From Gadus chalcogrammus (taxonomy: Eukaryota; Chordata; Actinopteri; Gadiformes; Gadidae), in assembly GCF_026213295.1 (NCBI RefSeq), contig NC_079413.1, positions 15,179,657-15,243,656 of the forward strand: 64,000 bases of DNA, written 5' to 3'. Every line of letters starts with the position of its first letter. Position 1 is the stretch's first letter. This document shows positions 10,275 to 21,716 of the stretch, in pieces. A program made the translations under genes and the position numbers. The notes beneath the pieces were generated by a model. The model saw only the letters and a list, made by a program, of their open reading frames with translations. It made no database searches and was not told the origin of the DNA.

Positions 10275-13200
10275 TTGTTTTTTATGCCGCAGCAACAAGC
10301 TGCCTTTGTTTACTCCGGGGAACAGCTGTTTGCGCTAATGCCGACCAGCATAGTGGACAGACCAGCTGATATCCCACCTGAACTCTGGAGGAAAGCTAAC
10401 CGGGGATGCAGAGGAGGGAAACAATGTCGTGGGATGAGAGGAGGGTCGAGACGGGAAGGGCTTATGGATAGGAGAAGATTTAGGCTGTGTCTCCCCTCGG
10501 TTGTTATGGGAAATGTGCGGTCTCTTAGCAACAAAATGGACGAGCTGACGGCGCTGACGCGGAGCCACCGGGAGTACCGGGAGTGCAGCCTGATGTGTTT
10601 CACTGAGACATGGCTGCACAGGGACATTACGGACCAGATAGTCTCCGTGGATGGCTTCCACACCATCCGAGCTGACCGGGATTGTATTGAGAGCGGTAAG
10701 CGGAAAGGAGGGGGGGTTGCCGTTTTTGTAAACAGCAGTTGGTGCAATCCTGGTCACATCACCATTAAAGAACAGCTCTGTAGCCCGGATGCTGAACTGC
10801 TCGCCGTTGGACTTCGTCCATACCATCTGCCTAGAGAGATCCCGCATGTTATCATTGTTGTACTGTACATCCCTCCCTCTGCAAACCCAACATCTGCCTG
10901 CAGCATCGTCCACACCACCATCTCCAAACTCCAGACTCAACACCCCAGTGCCCTCATCATCATTTCGGGAGACTTTAACCACGTCACCTTGGATAGAGTT
11001 CTGCCGACCTTCAAGCAATATGTGAGCTGTCCTACCAGAGAGGAGAGGACCCTGGACCTGATGTATGCTAACATTAAGGATGCATACATCTCCTCTTCTC
11101 TCCCCCTTCTGGGCAGGTCAGATCATAACCTGGTTCACCTCAAACCCTGCTATGTGCCTCTGGTGAAGAGGAAGCCTACGACCACAAGGACTGTGAGGAG
11201 GTGGTCGGGGGAGGCTTATGAGGCACTGCAGGGCTGCTTTGAGGTGACTGACTGGCCTGCACTCTGTGAGCCCCACGGGGAGGACATTGATGGGCTTACA
11301 GAGTGCATCACGGACTATATCAACTTCTGTGTGGACTGCAATGTCCCTGCTCGGACTGTTACCTGTTATGCCAACAATAAGCCGTGGATCACCAAGGACA
11401 TTAAGGCCATCCTGATTGAAAAGAAGAGGGCGTTCAGAGATGGCAACCGTGATGAGGTGAGGAGAGTACAGGTGGTACTCAAACTTGCAATCAAGGAGGC
11501 AAAAGGCAGATACAGGAGAAAGCTGGAGAATAAACTCCAGCAAAACAACACGAGGGATGTGTGGAGTGGTATGAGAAACATCACTGGGTTCCAGAAGACT
11601 GGTGGCATGGGGTTGGAGGGCTGTGTGGACCGGGCCAATGAACTGAACCTATTTTTCAATAGGTTTGATACTGTGGCCCCTCCCCCACAAGACTCTTCTG
11701 CTGGCTGCCAAACACCTACTGCCACTCCACCTCCCCCTGCTCCTTCTCCTTACAGACCTCTTGTCTGCCCCTTGACACCTCAATTCACTCCTACCTACTC
11801 CACCCCTCCTCCCTGCTCTGCATCATGTCCTCTACAACCTGAGGACCTCCCCCCTCCCCCAACTGTCACCTCTACAGTGTCCTTCACGCCTGACCTGGTG
11901 AGAAGACAGCTAACAAGACTCCACTCCGGCAAAGCTGCAGGCCCCGATGGTGTGTTGCCCAGGGTGCTTAAAGCCTGTGCGCATCAGCTGTGTGGAGTAC
12001 TGAGTCTGGTCTTCAGCCTGAGCCTGCACCTCCAGAGGGTCCCCGTGCTGTGGAAGACGTCCTGCCTCGTTCCTGTACCTAAGAAGCCGTGTCCCAACGG
12101 CCCTCAGGACTACAGACCGGTGGCCCTGACGTCCTACGTCATGAAGACCCTGGAGAGGCTCATCCTGGAGCAGCTAAGGCCTATGGTCAGGCCCTTCACT
12201 GATCCACTACAGTTCGCCTACCAGCCCCGCCTGGGAGTTGAGGACGGCATCATCTACCTGCTGAACAGAGTCTACACTCATCTGAACAAGCCGGCAAGCA
12301 CTGTGAGAGTCATGTTCTTTGACTTCTCCAGTGCCTTCAACACCATCCGTCCGGCTCTACTGGGTGAGAAGATGACTGCGATGGAGGTGGAGGCCCCCAT
12401 CGTGTCCTGGATTGTTGATTACCTGACGGGAAGACCACAGTACGTACGCCTACAGAACTGTGTGTCTGACAAGGTGGTCAGCAACACTGGGGCCCCACAG
12501 GGGACTGTCCTCTCTCCCTTCCTCTTCACCCTTTTCACCTCAGACTTTAACTATTGCACTGAGTCCTGCCACCTTCAGAAGTTTTCTGATGACTCATCAA
12601 TAGTTGGCTGCATTGAAAAGGGGGATGACCGTGAATACAGACTGTTGTGGACAACTTTGTCACTTGGAGTGAGCTGAATCACCTGCAACTCAACGTGACA
12701 AAGATGAAGGAGCTCATTGTGGATCTGAGGAGGGAGAAAACAGCAGCTGTGACCCCTGTTTCCATACAGGGGGTCCCAGTGGACACTGTTGAGGAATACA
12801 AGTACCTGGGGGTGAACTTTAATAACAAGTTGGACTGGACTAGAAACGCCGAGGCTGTCTACAAAAAAGGCCAAAGCCGACTCTTTTGCCTCAGGAGGCT
12901 GAGGTCCTTTAACTTCTGCCGGACGATGCTGAGGATGTTTTATGAGTCTGTTGTAGCCAGTGCAATATTCTTCGCTGTCACGTGCTGGGGCAGTGGGATG
13001 AGGGTTGCAGACACCAACAGACTTGAAAGACTGATTAGGAGGGCCGGTGATGTTGTGGGGGAGGAACTGGACACCCTGACGACCGTGGCAGAGAGGAGGA
13101 TGCTGTCCAGGCTTCAGTCCATCTTGGACAATGTCTCACACCCTCTCTACGACACACTGGCCCTGCAGAGGAGCACCTTCAGCAGGAGATTCCTCTCACC

Positions 13201-13306
13201 CAGATGCACCACAGAGCGCCACAGGAAATCTTTCCTGCCTGTGGCCATTAAACTTTACAACGCCTCCCTTAGAATGTCAGACACCGTCCCTCTCTGTAAT
13301 CTCTGA
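10275..13306 (+). pseudogene. Rex1/Babar-like LINE ORF2, endonuclease-reverse transcriptase (arm 1)
   Basis: Encodes an apurinic-type endonuclease followed by a reverse transcriptase, which copies the element's RNA into a nicked chromosomal site. The endonuclease runs from about residue 78 (MGNVRSLSNKMDEL, then FTETWLH and SGDFNH, SDHN near residue 280). The linker is proline-rich (about 470-540). RT motifs are GKAAGPDG (about residue 552), DYRPVALTS, FFDFSSAFNT, GAPQGTVLSPFLF and the active-site box, which reads FSDD (about residue 770) instead of the usual FADD. The long frame stops at 12677. The C-terminal region continues in another frame from 12647 (MDNFVTWSELNHLQLN ... SGMRVADTNRLERLIRRAGD) to 13306, so one frameshift at about 12640-12660 splits it. 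Downstream are an AT-rich 3' UTR with microsatellites and a (TATC)n tail, which is typical of Rex1. Confidence 0.88.
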
Positions 13307-13399
13307 CCTCAAACAAGGACTATAATTCTTGCACCTTTTGCACAATACTGTACAATTATTTTTGTACAGTGCTGTCTTTTGTGTATGTATGTGTATGTG

Positions 13400-13444
<45 letters not shown>

Positions 13445-13769
13445 ATGCATATATGTATGTATGCGTGTATATGTATATATATGTATGTATATATGGTGTT
13501 GTATATATATTTATATTGTCCTTAAATTTGTTATTTGTATATTTTGTTTTTCTTAGGTTGTATCTTTTATCTTTTGTGTATGCATGTGTATTTATGTTGT
13601 ATGTATATATATATATACATATATATATATATGTGTGTGTGTATGTATATGTATATATATGGATATATATATGTTATATTTTATATTATATTTTATTCTT
13701 AATATTTATTTATTTGTGTATGTATATCTGGAGTTCGTGACAAAAATAATTTCTCTCTGGGATTATTAA

Positions 13770-13908
<139 letters not shown>

Positions 13909-14142
13909 CGTCCATAAACGTAGCATATACTAGCCAGAAATCAGCAACGTTTTAGACGGTTTGTAGATAGAGGGTAAAGTTTGCAGCGAAGGCTTTGTCG
14001 GTTATTTTACTGGGAGGTTAACAAACCATAGTCCTAAATTGTTAAGTTGGATGTTAACGTGTCAGCTGGTATGGTAAGAGGCATGAAATCGCGGCCACGC
14101 TGCTTTGTTGTGGTGACACACGCATCGGATTAAACTGTGCAT

Positions 14143-14164
14143 GTAAACGTACTAGTACGTTTAC
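14143..14164. repeat. 22-nt perfect palindrome (arm 1)
   Basis: GTAAACGTACT followed at once by its reverse complement. It is next to TGTGCATGTAAAC, which matches in inverse orientation the TTTACATGCACAG motif at 44723, so it may be the end of a terminal-inverted-repeat element. Mirror at 30060-30081. Confidence 0.85.
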
Positions 14165-14179
14165 AATTATGGCATATCA

Positions 14180-14597
14180 GAGAATATCCCCATCAGTTCG
14201 GTCGCGGCGCAATGAATGAATAAAGATCGTTAACACTCTGAAAAACAGATGACAGATGTGCCCGAAGTTACTACTTTATTACCTCGTAAATGACCAACGT
14301 TTAGGAAAACATGTACTTTTAATTCACCCATCGAAGCGTAGTGTGTACTGAATGCGTGTAGATGATGATGCACTTTATAGGGGGAAACTACATTGGCATG
14401 ACACCGGCTTCCTCCATCTTCTGCACTACATTTTTAAATAAATCGCCGTTTCTCGTTTTCCGACGGCGACAACCATAAAACATATAAAGAAATTATAAAT
14501 ATTAATATTTATGAAGAAATAAGAATTATTTACAGTCTATGGCGACAACAACACGACTACAGTCTCCTTCTACTTCCGGCTCATGTGTGTAGGCTAC
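14180..14597 (+). repeat. Dispersed repeat, copy in arm 1 (homologous to 45215-45575)
   Basis: Shares many blocks with 45215-45575, for example TATCAGAGAATATCCC, TGAATGAATAAAGATC, ATCGAAGCGTAGTGTGTAC and GACACCGGCTTCCTCCATCT, with about a fifth of positions changed. This makes it an interspersed family present both inside and outside the palindrome. A related 50-bp pair inside arm 1 (14070-14120 and 14818-14870, sharing GCCACGCTGCTT) suggests further internal duplication. Mirror at about 29627-30044. Confidence 0.75.
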
Positions 14598-14939
14598 TCC
14601 GATATGCGATATGATGCTGGTATATTAGGTAGAAACCCGACTATGAACAAGTTATGGGTAGGTGGTTGTAGGTGTTGTTATCCGATTTCGCTTGTCTGTT
14701 TTTGTGCCGGTTTTTATGCGAAGTAGATCGGTTAATGGTGTTTACATGCATTTTTTTTCCAGTCCTGTTGAGGTCTTATTATTTACCCGAGTATGACTCT
14801 GCATGTATACGCACTGCATGTAAGAGACCTGACATAGGAGCCACGCTGCTTCGTTATGGTGACGCAGTAGGTAAGAGCTAGGGCTAGGAGGGTGAGGAGA
14901 ATTGAGCTTGGTTAATGTTCTCCATATGTCTCTCTATAG

Positions 14940-15965
14940 CTACACTTGTCAATTTTGCCCAGCGGCCACAAGCCCCAGGCCACAAACTGTTCAGAGCAAG
15001 GATGCCAACTTCTTCACTGCTCCTTTTGCCCGCTTTATAAGGGTGATTACTCAAAAGTGGAGACACATTTGCAGTCTCATCTAAAAACAGTGGTACAGCA
15101 TGGAGGTATGTTTACTGCTTGCTGATTCATTGGTGAAGATTAATAACCTTGTGTTGACTTTAGTTATTAAAACCTGGTGTGTTTTTTAACTTCCTTTCAG
15201 AGTATGTGATGTATACCTGCAATTGGGGATGCAGAAATGACTCCCATTACCACTGCTCTGCGTGTGGTCTACTCTTTTCAAGGAAAATACAACTGCTTAA
15301 ACACCTCATTACCTGCCACCCTAAGCCATCTAAAGGCCAACCTCACTCCCAGCCAGCAGAAGGCCAACCTCACTCGCAGCCAGCAGAAGGCCAACCTCAC
15401 TCCCAGCCAGCAGAAGGCCAACCACACTCCCAGCCAGCAGAAGGCCAACCTCACTCCCAGCCGGCAGAAGGCCAACCTCACTCCCAGCCAGCAGAAGACC
15501 AACCACACTCCCAGCCAGCAGAAGGCCAACCACACTCCCAGCCATCTGAAGGCCAACCTCACTCCCAGCCAGCAGAAGACCAACCTCACTCCCAGCCAGC
15601 AGAAGGCCAACCTCATTCCCAGCCAGCAGAAGGCCCATCGCACTCTTTTTCACCTCAACCCTTAGATGGCCCACTGAACCCTGTGGAGGCCACGGTGAGA
15701 CTGGACATGGCGATGCTTGGCGTGTTCAACAGGGTTTCAAACACGTTCCGAGAACTAGTCAAGCCTTTCCACCCTCCCATATATATAATGACAGTTTGGC
15801 AGGGGACCTTAAGCTTAATAAAGACAATCTCATATACATAACAGTTAGAAAGATTTACAACAATGCAGGCTGTGGCAGTGGCCTTGCGCTACGCCTCAAA
15901 GGCTTCTCAAAAAAGAGGAATTGGCCAAGCGCACGCCTGGTACTGAGGCACGTTGCATATGGCAG
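14940..15965 (+). CDS. Zinc-finger protein of an uncharacterised fish repeat-borne family (arm 1)
   Basis: Two exons with GT-AG borders: 14940-15105 (acceptor CTATAG, donor GTATGT) and 15201-15965 (acceptor TTTCAG, donor GTATGT). They join in phase. Exon 1 gives CSFCPLYKGDYSKVETHLQS, a finger-like Cys/His cluster. Exon 2 starts EYVMYTCNWGCRNDSHYHCS and holds a C2H2 finger, CSACGLLF...HLITCH (C-x2-C-x12-H-x4-H). Then come 11 copies of a nine-residue repeat, GQPHSQPAE with minor variants. After it, SNTFRELVKPFHPPIY runs to a stop at 15841, but a 2-nt shift at the ATATATATAA tract would let it continue as NDSLAGDLKLNKDNLIYITV to the 15966 donor. A possible leader exon ends at 14870 (donor GTAAGA). 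I do not know its function. It may be transposon cargo, because it lies inside the 7.1-kb insertion, and it may be inactive. Confidence 0.55.
15335..15631 (+). repeat. 27-bp coding minisatellite, 11 units (arm 1)
   Basis: Unit GGCCAACCTCACTCCCAGCC plus AGCAGAA, in frame, encoding GQPHSQPAE. Variants (Asp for Gly, Ser for Ala) occupy the same units in both arms, so the array was copied whole. Mirror at 28592-28888. Confidence 0.95.
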
Positions 15966-16816
15966 GTATGTCATAAAAGATGTCTGCCTAGCATAATGTT
16001 TTTATTACTCCTTTTTTGTTTTATTTGGGACGTCTTGTTTTGCAATCCCTTTCATTTGTAAATGTACATACTACTATAGTAAATGTATCTTCCCAGAAAT
16101 GCTGGTATTTTATTACTCCTTTCTTTTTTGTTTTTGTGACAGATGCTATACGATGGATACATTTGTGCCTATGATGTATAACATACATTTGTGCCTACGA
16201 TGTATGTTGTAAGGTTAATTGTTACAGAACAATTACTGTATTTTGTCTTTATTGAAAAAAAAATCATTGGGAAAAGTAAGTGGAGTCAAATGCCTTCATA
16301 GTGTCTGGTAACTGGATTTGAACTTCATAATGTCCCAAGTGTTATTTTAATCTATTCATTAGTTAATTTGGGCATATTCTTAAACAACTGTATCAAACAT
16401 CTCACTTATACCTAATACCCTACCTATACTAAGTAACCCAGAAGATAATGAACATGTAGGCATACTGCACAACCCAAACATTCTCATTAGATTTAGCAAT
16501 CATGGAACCTCCCTTAAATGATCGTGTTGTAATATCAAGTTTGATGCAAAGTTTGGGCTGAGATCCGACGCATAAATGTAAGCTAAAATTCTGTAGGCTT
16601 AGCTGGCTAAGGTACCCGTACTACGAGATCGAAGAAAAAGGCGGCGCTAACGTCAGTTCTATGCTGCCCATACTACTAGATAGACGAAGAAGAAGAAGCC
16701 TGCGTAAACGAGAACGCCCACCACACGAGAACGCCGGGGGGGGCGTTCTAGTCTGCGTAAACGGGAACGCCCACCACACGGGAACGCCCATTTGTTTCTG
16801 CAGTCGGATGATATTG
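15966..16816. other. Right part of the 7.1-kb insertion, no gene seen (arm 1; mirror 27407-28257)
   Basis: AT-rich, then GC-rich from about 16620, with a tandem duplication of a unit containing AACGCCCACCACACG at about 16702-16790. The last bases read TTTCTGCAG before the hAT frame, which mimics a splice acceptor. Confidence 0.5.
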
Positions 16817-16825
16817 GATTATCTG
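16817..16825 (+). repeat. 9-bp target-site duplication, right copy (arm 1)
   Basis: Right-hand GATTATCTG. No matching terminal inverted repeats are obvious at 9709 and 16816, so the class of the inserted element is undecided. A 9-bp duplication would suit a Mutator-like element, or a LINE with later rearrangement. Confidence 0.85.
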
Positions 16826-17554
16826 GCTATTCAGGCAGATGAAACAACAGACACTGCCACTCACTGTCAGCTGGTGCTTGTGCTACGTTACATTGACAGC
16901 CTGAATAAAGTCCAAGAGCGTTTTTATGAGTTCATCCAGCTTCCAAACTCGACCGCTGACACAGTCGCCACCGCGGTGTTGGAAAGGCTGAACACTTTTC
17001 TTCCTGAGGGACAACGGGGGAAATTAATCGCCCAAGTCTATGATGGAGCTGCTGTGATGAGAGGAGCCACAGGTGGAGTGCAGCGCAAAGTTAATGACGT
17101 GTACGGAAGTGCCCACTACGTACACTGTTATGCTCATCAGCTCAACCTGATAATGCAGCAGGCAACATCCAACATCACCAAGGTCTGTGCTTTTTTTTCA
17201 GATCTGGGTGGTTTTGCTTCGTTTTTCCCCAGGTCATCCAAGCGAACCGCTGTGCTTGATAAAGTCGTGGCACACAGACTTCCTAGAGCTTCATCAACAA
17301 GGTGGAACTTTCACAGTCGTGCTGTTAACACCATTTTTGAGCACAAGGACGACCTCCTGAAGTGTTTTCGGACCATCAGAGAGAATGGTGAATTTGATGC
17401 AACAACTGTGAGAGAGGCTGGGGGTTTTGAGAGGAGGCTGGAAGATGAAGTTTTGAGGGTTTTTTTTCATAAGATCATGGCACATGTAGACATGCTGTTT
17501 AACCAGCAAAAAGAGAACATTGACTCTGTCTACATCACAGGAGTCGGCTGGTGA
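16817..17554 (+). pseudogene. hAT/ZMYM1-like protein, central catalytic part (arm 1)
   Basis: An uninterrupted frame in arm 1: DYLAIQADETTDTATHCQLV, FYEFIQLPNSTADTVATAVL, then YDGAAVM, then HYVHCYAHQLNLIMQQATSN, LPRASSTRWNFHSRAVNT and a stop at 17554. These are the standard central motifs of ZMYM1-like hAT transposase-derived proteins: the DETTD acidic motif, YDGA, HCxAHxLNL and RW. The frame follows directly from 9708 once the 9-bp duplication is collapsed. The C-terminal dimerisation domain should follow VYITG but is absent, and 17555-18418 is non-coding. Confidence 0.85.
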
Positions 17555-18418
17555 TCAAAAATGTTGGTGGGGCACAGTAATAGACAGGGGGTCTGAGGTT
17601 CCCCACCCCCCCCTACTTTTCATTCAGATTCATAGCCTACATCCTGATTTGCAGGGCCTGGACAAGCTTACACTGCATATATAGACCTACTTCATGGCCA
17701 TTCCACGAGCCATTGTTATTTGACCCATGGTTGTTATTCTGATATTGAGACAAATCATGATCAATGTCCTATAGCGTCCATTTTTTGTGAGTCTCAATGT
17801 CTACTTTAAATGCAGTTAGAAATATGGGACAGTTGCTTCATTATGTTTATATGCTACAAGACTTTAATTAATATCTAACTTACTTGCTCCTTTTAAATAT
17901 TACATTGCTTGGGGAGTCCAATTCCTCCAGTGAAAAGGATGGAAAGTGCTTGCAACTCTCTGCTAGTGATCTCTTCTCTGTATGTAGTTGTGGTGCGCGA
18001 ATGCTGCTGAGGGAGGTAGCCTATTTGATTGATTCGCTGAATTGTCCAATCATGTGGTGATAACAAAAAAGAAAAGCGATACCATTGGCCTGGGGCGCAC
18101 ACTGGTGTGACCCGAGGGGGAATTTTCTTGCGCCAATGTAAAGCTGTCTCTGCTTGATAGACAGCAAAAAGTTAGAGAGCTTACATTGACTTCAACGTGG
18201 CCGGCGCCCCTGACTTGGAGGAGGGCTTTATTTCGAATGACCAATAACTAGCCTATCCCAAATCATTGACGTTCAGTCGCATTTAAATGGTTGCTGGCAG
18301 TGACAAGTATATCGCACAATTAAACGACGATAAACACTATGTATTTTTGTTGATTTATTTCGTAATGATAATAGTTTATTAATAGTTGGCAGATATATTC
18401 AACTCAATATTTCACGGA
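17555..18418. other. Non-coding right part of the hAT element (arm 1; mirror 25810-26672)
   Basis: No convincing ORF. It leads to the inverted terminal copy at 18419-18445. An A6 run at 18065 is A5 in arm 2. Confidence 0.5.
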
Positions 18419-18453
18419 GGGGCGGCGCCCTAGCGCCCTCTATTGAGTATCTA

Positions 18454-19590
18454 GTGTGGGCGAAGTTGCCAAGTAGTGCTCCTTTGTCACCTGGGAGCAC
18501 TGTCATCGTAGAGCCCACCTCTTCCCGTTCCGCCCCTAGAGGCATCATCGTCGGACGGGTTGTGGCACCCATTTGGGGAGATCGCTGGGTCTCGATGAAG
18601 ATCCTCAACCCAACTAAGAGACCTGTGACTCTGCGCCGCAATGCAAGAGTGGCAGATGTCTTTCCCTGTGTCGCTGTGGAGGACCTTCCTACCTCCAAGG
18701 ATGTGTGTCGGCCACAGGCTTTTCAGGCAGCTTATCCTGTCTCCAACTCAGAGGCCTCCTCTGCCCCCTTTCAGCGGCTTAAGGACTGTGGATTGGCAGA
18801 TGTCAACCTTGAAGGCTGTGAAGGTGCCGATGAATGGAAACAACGGCTGGCTGACCTTGTGATCACCTATCAGGATGTCTTCTCCAAGGACAAACTGGAC
18901 TGTAGGGAGGCGGAGGAGTTTGTACATCGGATTCACCTTACTGATGATCGCCCCTTCCGGCTACCCTATCGGCGTGTCCCTCCAGCTCACTATCATAAAC
19001 TGAGAAAGTTGCTGCCTGAGATGAGGTTAAAAGGTATCATCAGTAAGTCTGTCAGTAAATATGCTTCGCCGCTGGTCCTGGTCTTGAAGAAGCCAGGAGA
19101 CTTGAGGATCTGCACTGGCTTTCACTGGCTTAATGCCAAGACCCTCAAGGATTCCCACCCGCTGCCCCACCAAGCCGGCTACCTTGCTGCCCTTGGTGGA
19201 AACACCTTTTTCAACACCATGGATCTCACTTCGGGGTTTTACAACATCCCCCTCCATGAGTCTTACAGGCGGTACACGGCCTTTACGATACCCTTGGGCC
19301 TGTACGAGTACAACAGGCTTCCCCAAGGCCTGTGCAACAGTCCCGCATCCTTTATGCGGATGATGATCAGTGTCTTTGGTGACTTGAACTTCTCCAGTCT
19401 CCTCTGTTATCTGGATGACCTCAATGTGTCTTTGCTCCATCTGAGGAGGAAGCCCTGAAACGACTGGTCTTCTCACGTTTCAGAACCAACAACCTGAAGT
19501 TGGCACAGTGCCACTTTCTTCGGAAGTCTGTGAGGTTTCTTGGGCACATGGTGGACAGCAGTGGTGTCTCAGTCAACCAGGAAAAAGTGA
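18454..19590 (+). pseudogene. Ty3/gypsy pol fragment, reverse transcriptase (arm 1)
   Basis: A 334-codon frame encodes the pre-RT linker and RT fingers/palm of a Ty3/gypsy-type LTR retrotransposon, the enzyme that copies the element RNA into cDNA. Visible landmarks are FRLPYRRVPPAHYHKLRKLL, GIISKSVSKYASPLVLV, the substrate box TMDLTSGFYNI, LPQGLCNSPASF and the catalytic YLDD (about 19408-19419). A frameshift follows a few codons later (about 19425). The other frame continues as EEEALKRLVFSRF and SVRFLGHMVDSSGVSVNQEK up to about 19590, where it fuses to an L2 LINE. No LTRs, gag, protease, RNase H or integrase are present. Mirror at 24639-25774. Confidence 0.88.
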
Positions 19591-20651
19591 AGGTTATCAT
19601 CACTGGGGATTTTAATCAACCATGCCTAAAGACAGTCCTAGCCAGATGTGTACAGTATGTACGGGGCTCCACCAGAGGAAACAACACACAAGTGGACCGT
19701 GTCTATTCTAACATAAAACATTCTTATAGAGCAGTCCCCCTCCCACATCTAGGCCTGTCTGACCATCTTTCACTGCTCCTCATCCCAGCATACACTCCCC
19801 TTAGGAGGAAAACCAAGCCGGTCACAAAGACTGTAAAAACCTGGCCGGAGGGTGCACTCTCCCAACTGCAGGACTGCTTCGGTCACACAGATTGGAGTAT
19901 CCTTGAACAACAGGATCTACAGGGCTTCACGGACACCGTATTGTCATGCATCAAATACTGCACTGACAATGTGACGGTTGATAAGAACATCAAAGTCTAT
20001 CCAACCCGAAAGCCCCGGATGACAAGTGAAGTCCAGTCACTCCTGAGAGCCCGAAACGCTGCCTTCAAAACAAAGGTCAAAAGGATGAGGCTTATGACTC
20101 ATCACATCAAAGAATGCCTCCCTTCAACCTTTGACCCCTTCCAATTTGCATACAAAGCAAACCGATCAACTGATGGTGCCATCTCCACAGCCCTCCACAT
20201 CGCACTCAGCCACCACGAACAACCGGGGACCTCCGTAAGGATGCTCTTCGTCGACTACAGCTCAGCCTTTAAAACCCTTATCCCTGACATCCTTGTGAGC
20301 AAGCTGGCTGCCCTGGACTTCCACCCCCCGCCACCTGTGCCTGGATAAAAGATTTTCTTACAATTCGACCGCAGTCTGTTAAAATGGGCACCCCCAGGTC
20401 CTCCAACCTCATGCTCAGTATGGGTTCTCTACTCAAGGCTGCATGCTGAGCCCACTCCTCTGTGCCATCTACACACATGACTGTACTCCCACCCACCCCA
20501 CCAACACAATAGTCAAATTCGCGGATGATACGACTGAAGGAAGAGACGAGTTGGCCTATAGGGATGAGGTGCAGCGGCTGGTGGAGTGGTGTGCTGCAAA
20601 GAACCTGACCCTTAACACAAAAAAAACAAAGGAGGTTATAATGGATTTCAG

Positions 20652-20945
20652 TAGCTTGGGTATACCCATGCTGCCTTGCGCTTGATTTCATTTCACGCTG
20701 CTAGGCAGCCTGGATTCCATGGATGCGATTTTCGCCTGTGATAGGGAACCAATCACAGAACGGGGAGGGACGGCAAGCTGATGACGACGTCTAGGTGACA
20801 CACCCATCGTCTTCTTCCTCATCGAATTCCAATAAACGGCTCCGGGCAATCGTAATCCACGCCTCAAAAACAAGAAAATTAATGTATGGTTCCCAGACCT
20901 CTTCTCAATGTAGATTGAGATGAGGTCTGGCATTAGCCAGGATAG
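20652..20945 (+). mobile_element. 294-bp hAT-like MITE in the L2 LINE, 8-bp TSD (arm 1)
   Basis: Flanked by GATTTCAG at 20644-20651 and 20946-20953. Removing the insert and one duplicate restores the LINE codons for IMDFRRHRADPAPLDINGDC. The ends are imperfect inverted repeats (TAGCTTGGGTA against TATCCTGGCTA). An 8-bp duplication fits hAT-group elements. Confidence 0.85.
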
Positions 20946-21202
20946 GATTTCAGGAGACACAGAGCTGACCCCGCCCCTCTCGACATAAATGGTGACTGTG
21001 TGGAGAGTCTCCACCTTCATGTTCCTCAGAACTCACATCTCTGAGGACATATCCTGGTAAGCTAACACGAGGTGGTGAGGAAGGCCCATCAATGACTCCA
21101 CTTCCTGAGGGTACTCTAGAGAAACAAACTGGGGGGGAAGCTGCTGGTGACCTTTTACCGCTCCACCAACGAGAGTGTGCTGGCCTTCTCCATCACTGTG
21201 TG

Positions 21203-21716
21203 TTAGGGTTGGATTTAGTGATTAGTTTCCGTGATTCAGTTTACGTCGTTCAGTTCGCCAAGAGAAGTCGTTCGCGAATCGTTTGTTCGTTTGTTCAGTC
21301 GAGTTTCTGGTAGCGGTGAATCGAATCTTCACAACAAGAGCTGGTAGGCTGCAAAAAATGTGGTATAAAGGCTGGGACGAATTTCGAATTATAATATGTA
21401 CAATGTATCATTTAAATACGTCCACGCAACAGATGGCAAATGGGAATAATCGATAGCTCGCTCACTAAGCCCATTTGTTTTTTGCCCAAGAAACCGGTTG
21501 ATTTCTGTCTCTCATTGGCTAAAATTCAACAAGAGCGTCCTAGACTCAGTCCTAGAACTGCATACGATTGGCTGGCTCTCCTGAGTCGTGACGTCTCTCA
21601 GTCGGTCCCTCCTCACCACTCACACAGTGAGACAAACGAACGAGACGAGCGAGACAGAGGAACAAGTTTGGTTCGTTCGTCTTAAAGATTTGTTCCTTCG
21701 CCACCGAGCCAACTCT
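21203..21716 (+). mobile_element. 514-bp hAT-like MITE in the L2 LINE, 8-bp TSD (arm 1)
   Basis: Flanked by ACTGTGTG at 21195-21202 and 21717-21724. Excision would rejoin the LINE codons for LAFSITVWYAGCTVADRK. The ends are weak inverted repeats (AGGGTTGG against AGAGTTGG). It carries no transposase ORF. Confidence 0.85.

Noticed and set aside
10310..11725. Minus-strand ORFs of 119-227 codons across the Rex1-like LINE
   Set aside because: Antisense shadows of the LINE ORF with no independent motif; the mirror set in arm 2 is rejected for the same reason.
15335..15631. Regular 27-bp repeats that might suggest a CRISPR-like array
   Set aside because: Units are contiguous with no unique spacers, stay in reading frame and lie in a eukaryotic exon: a coding minisatellite.
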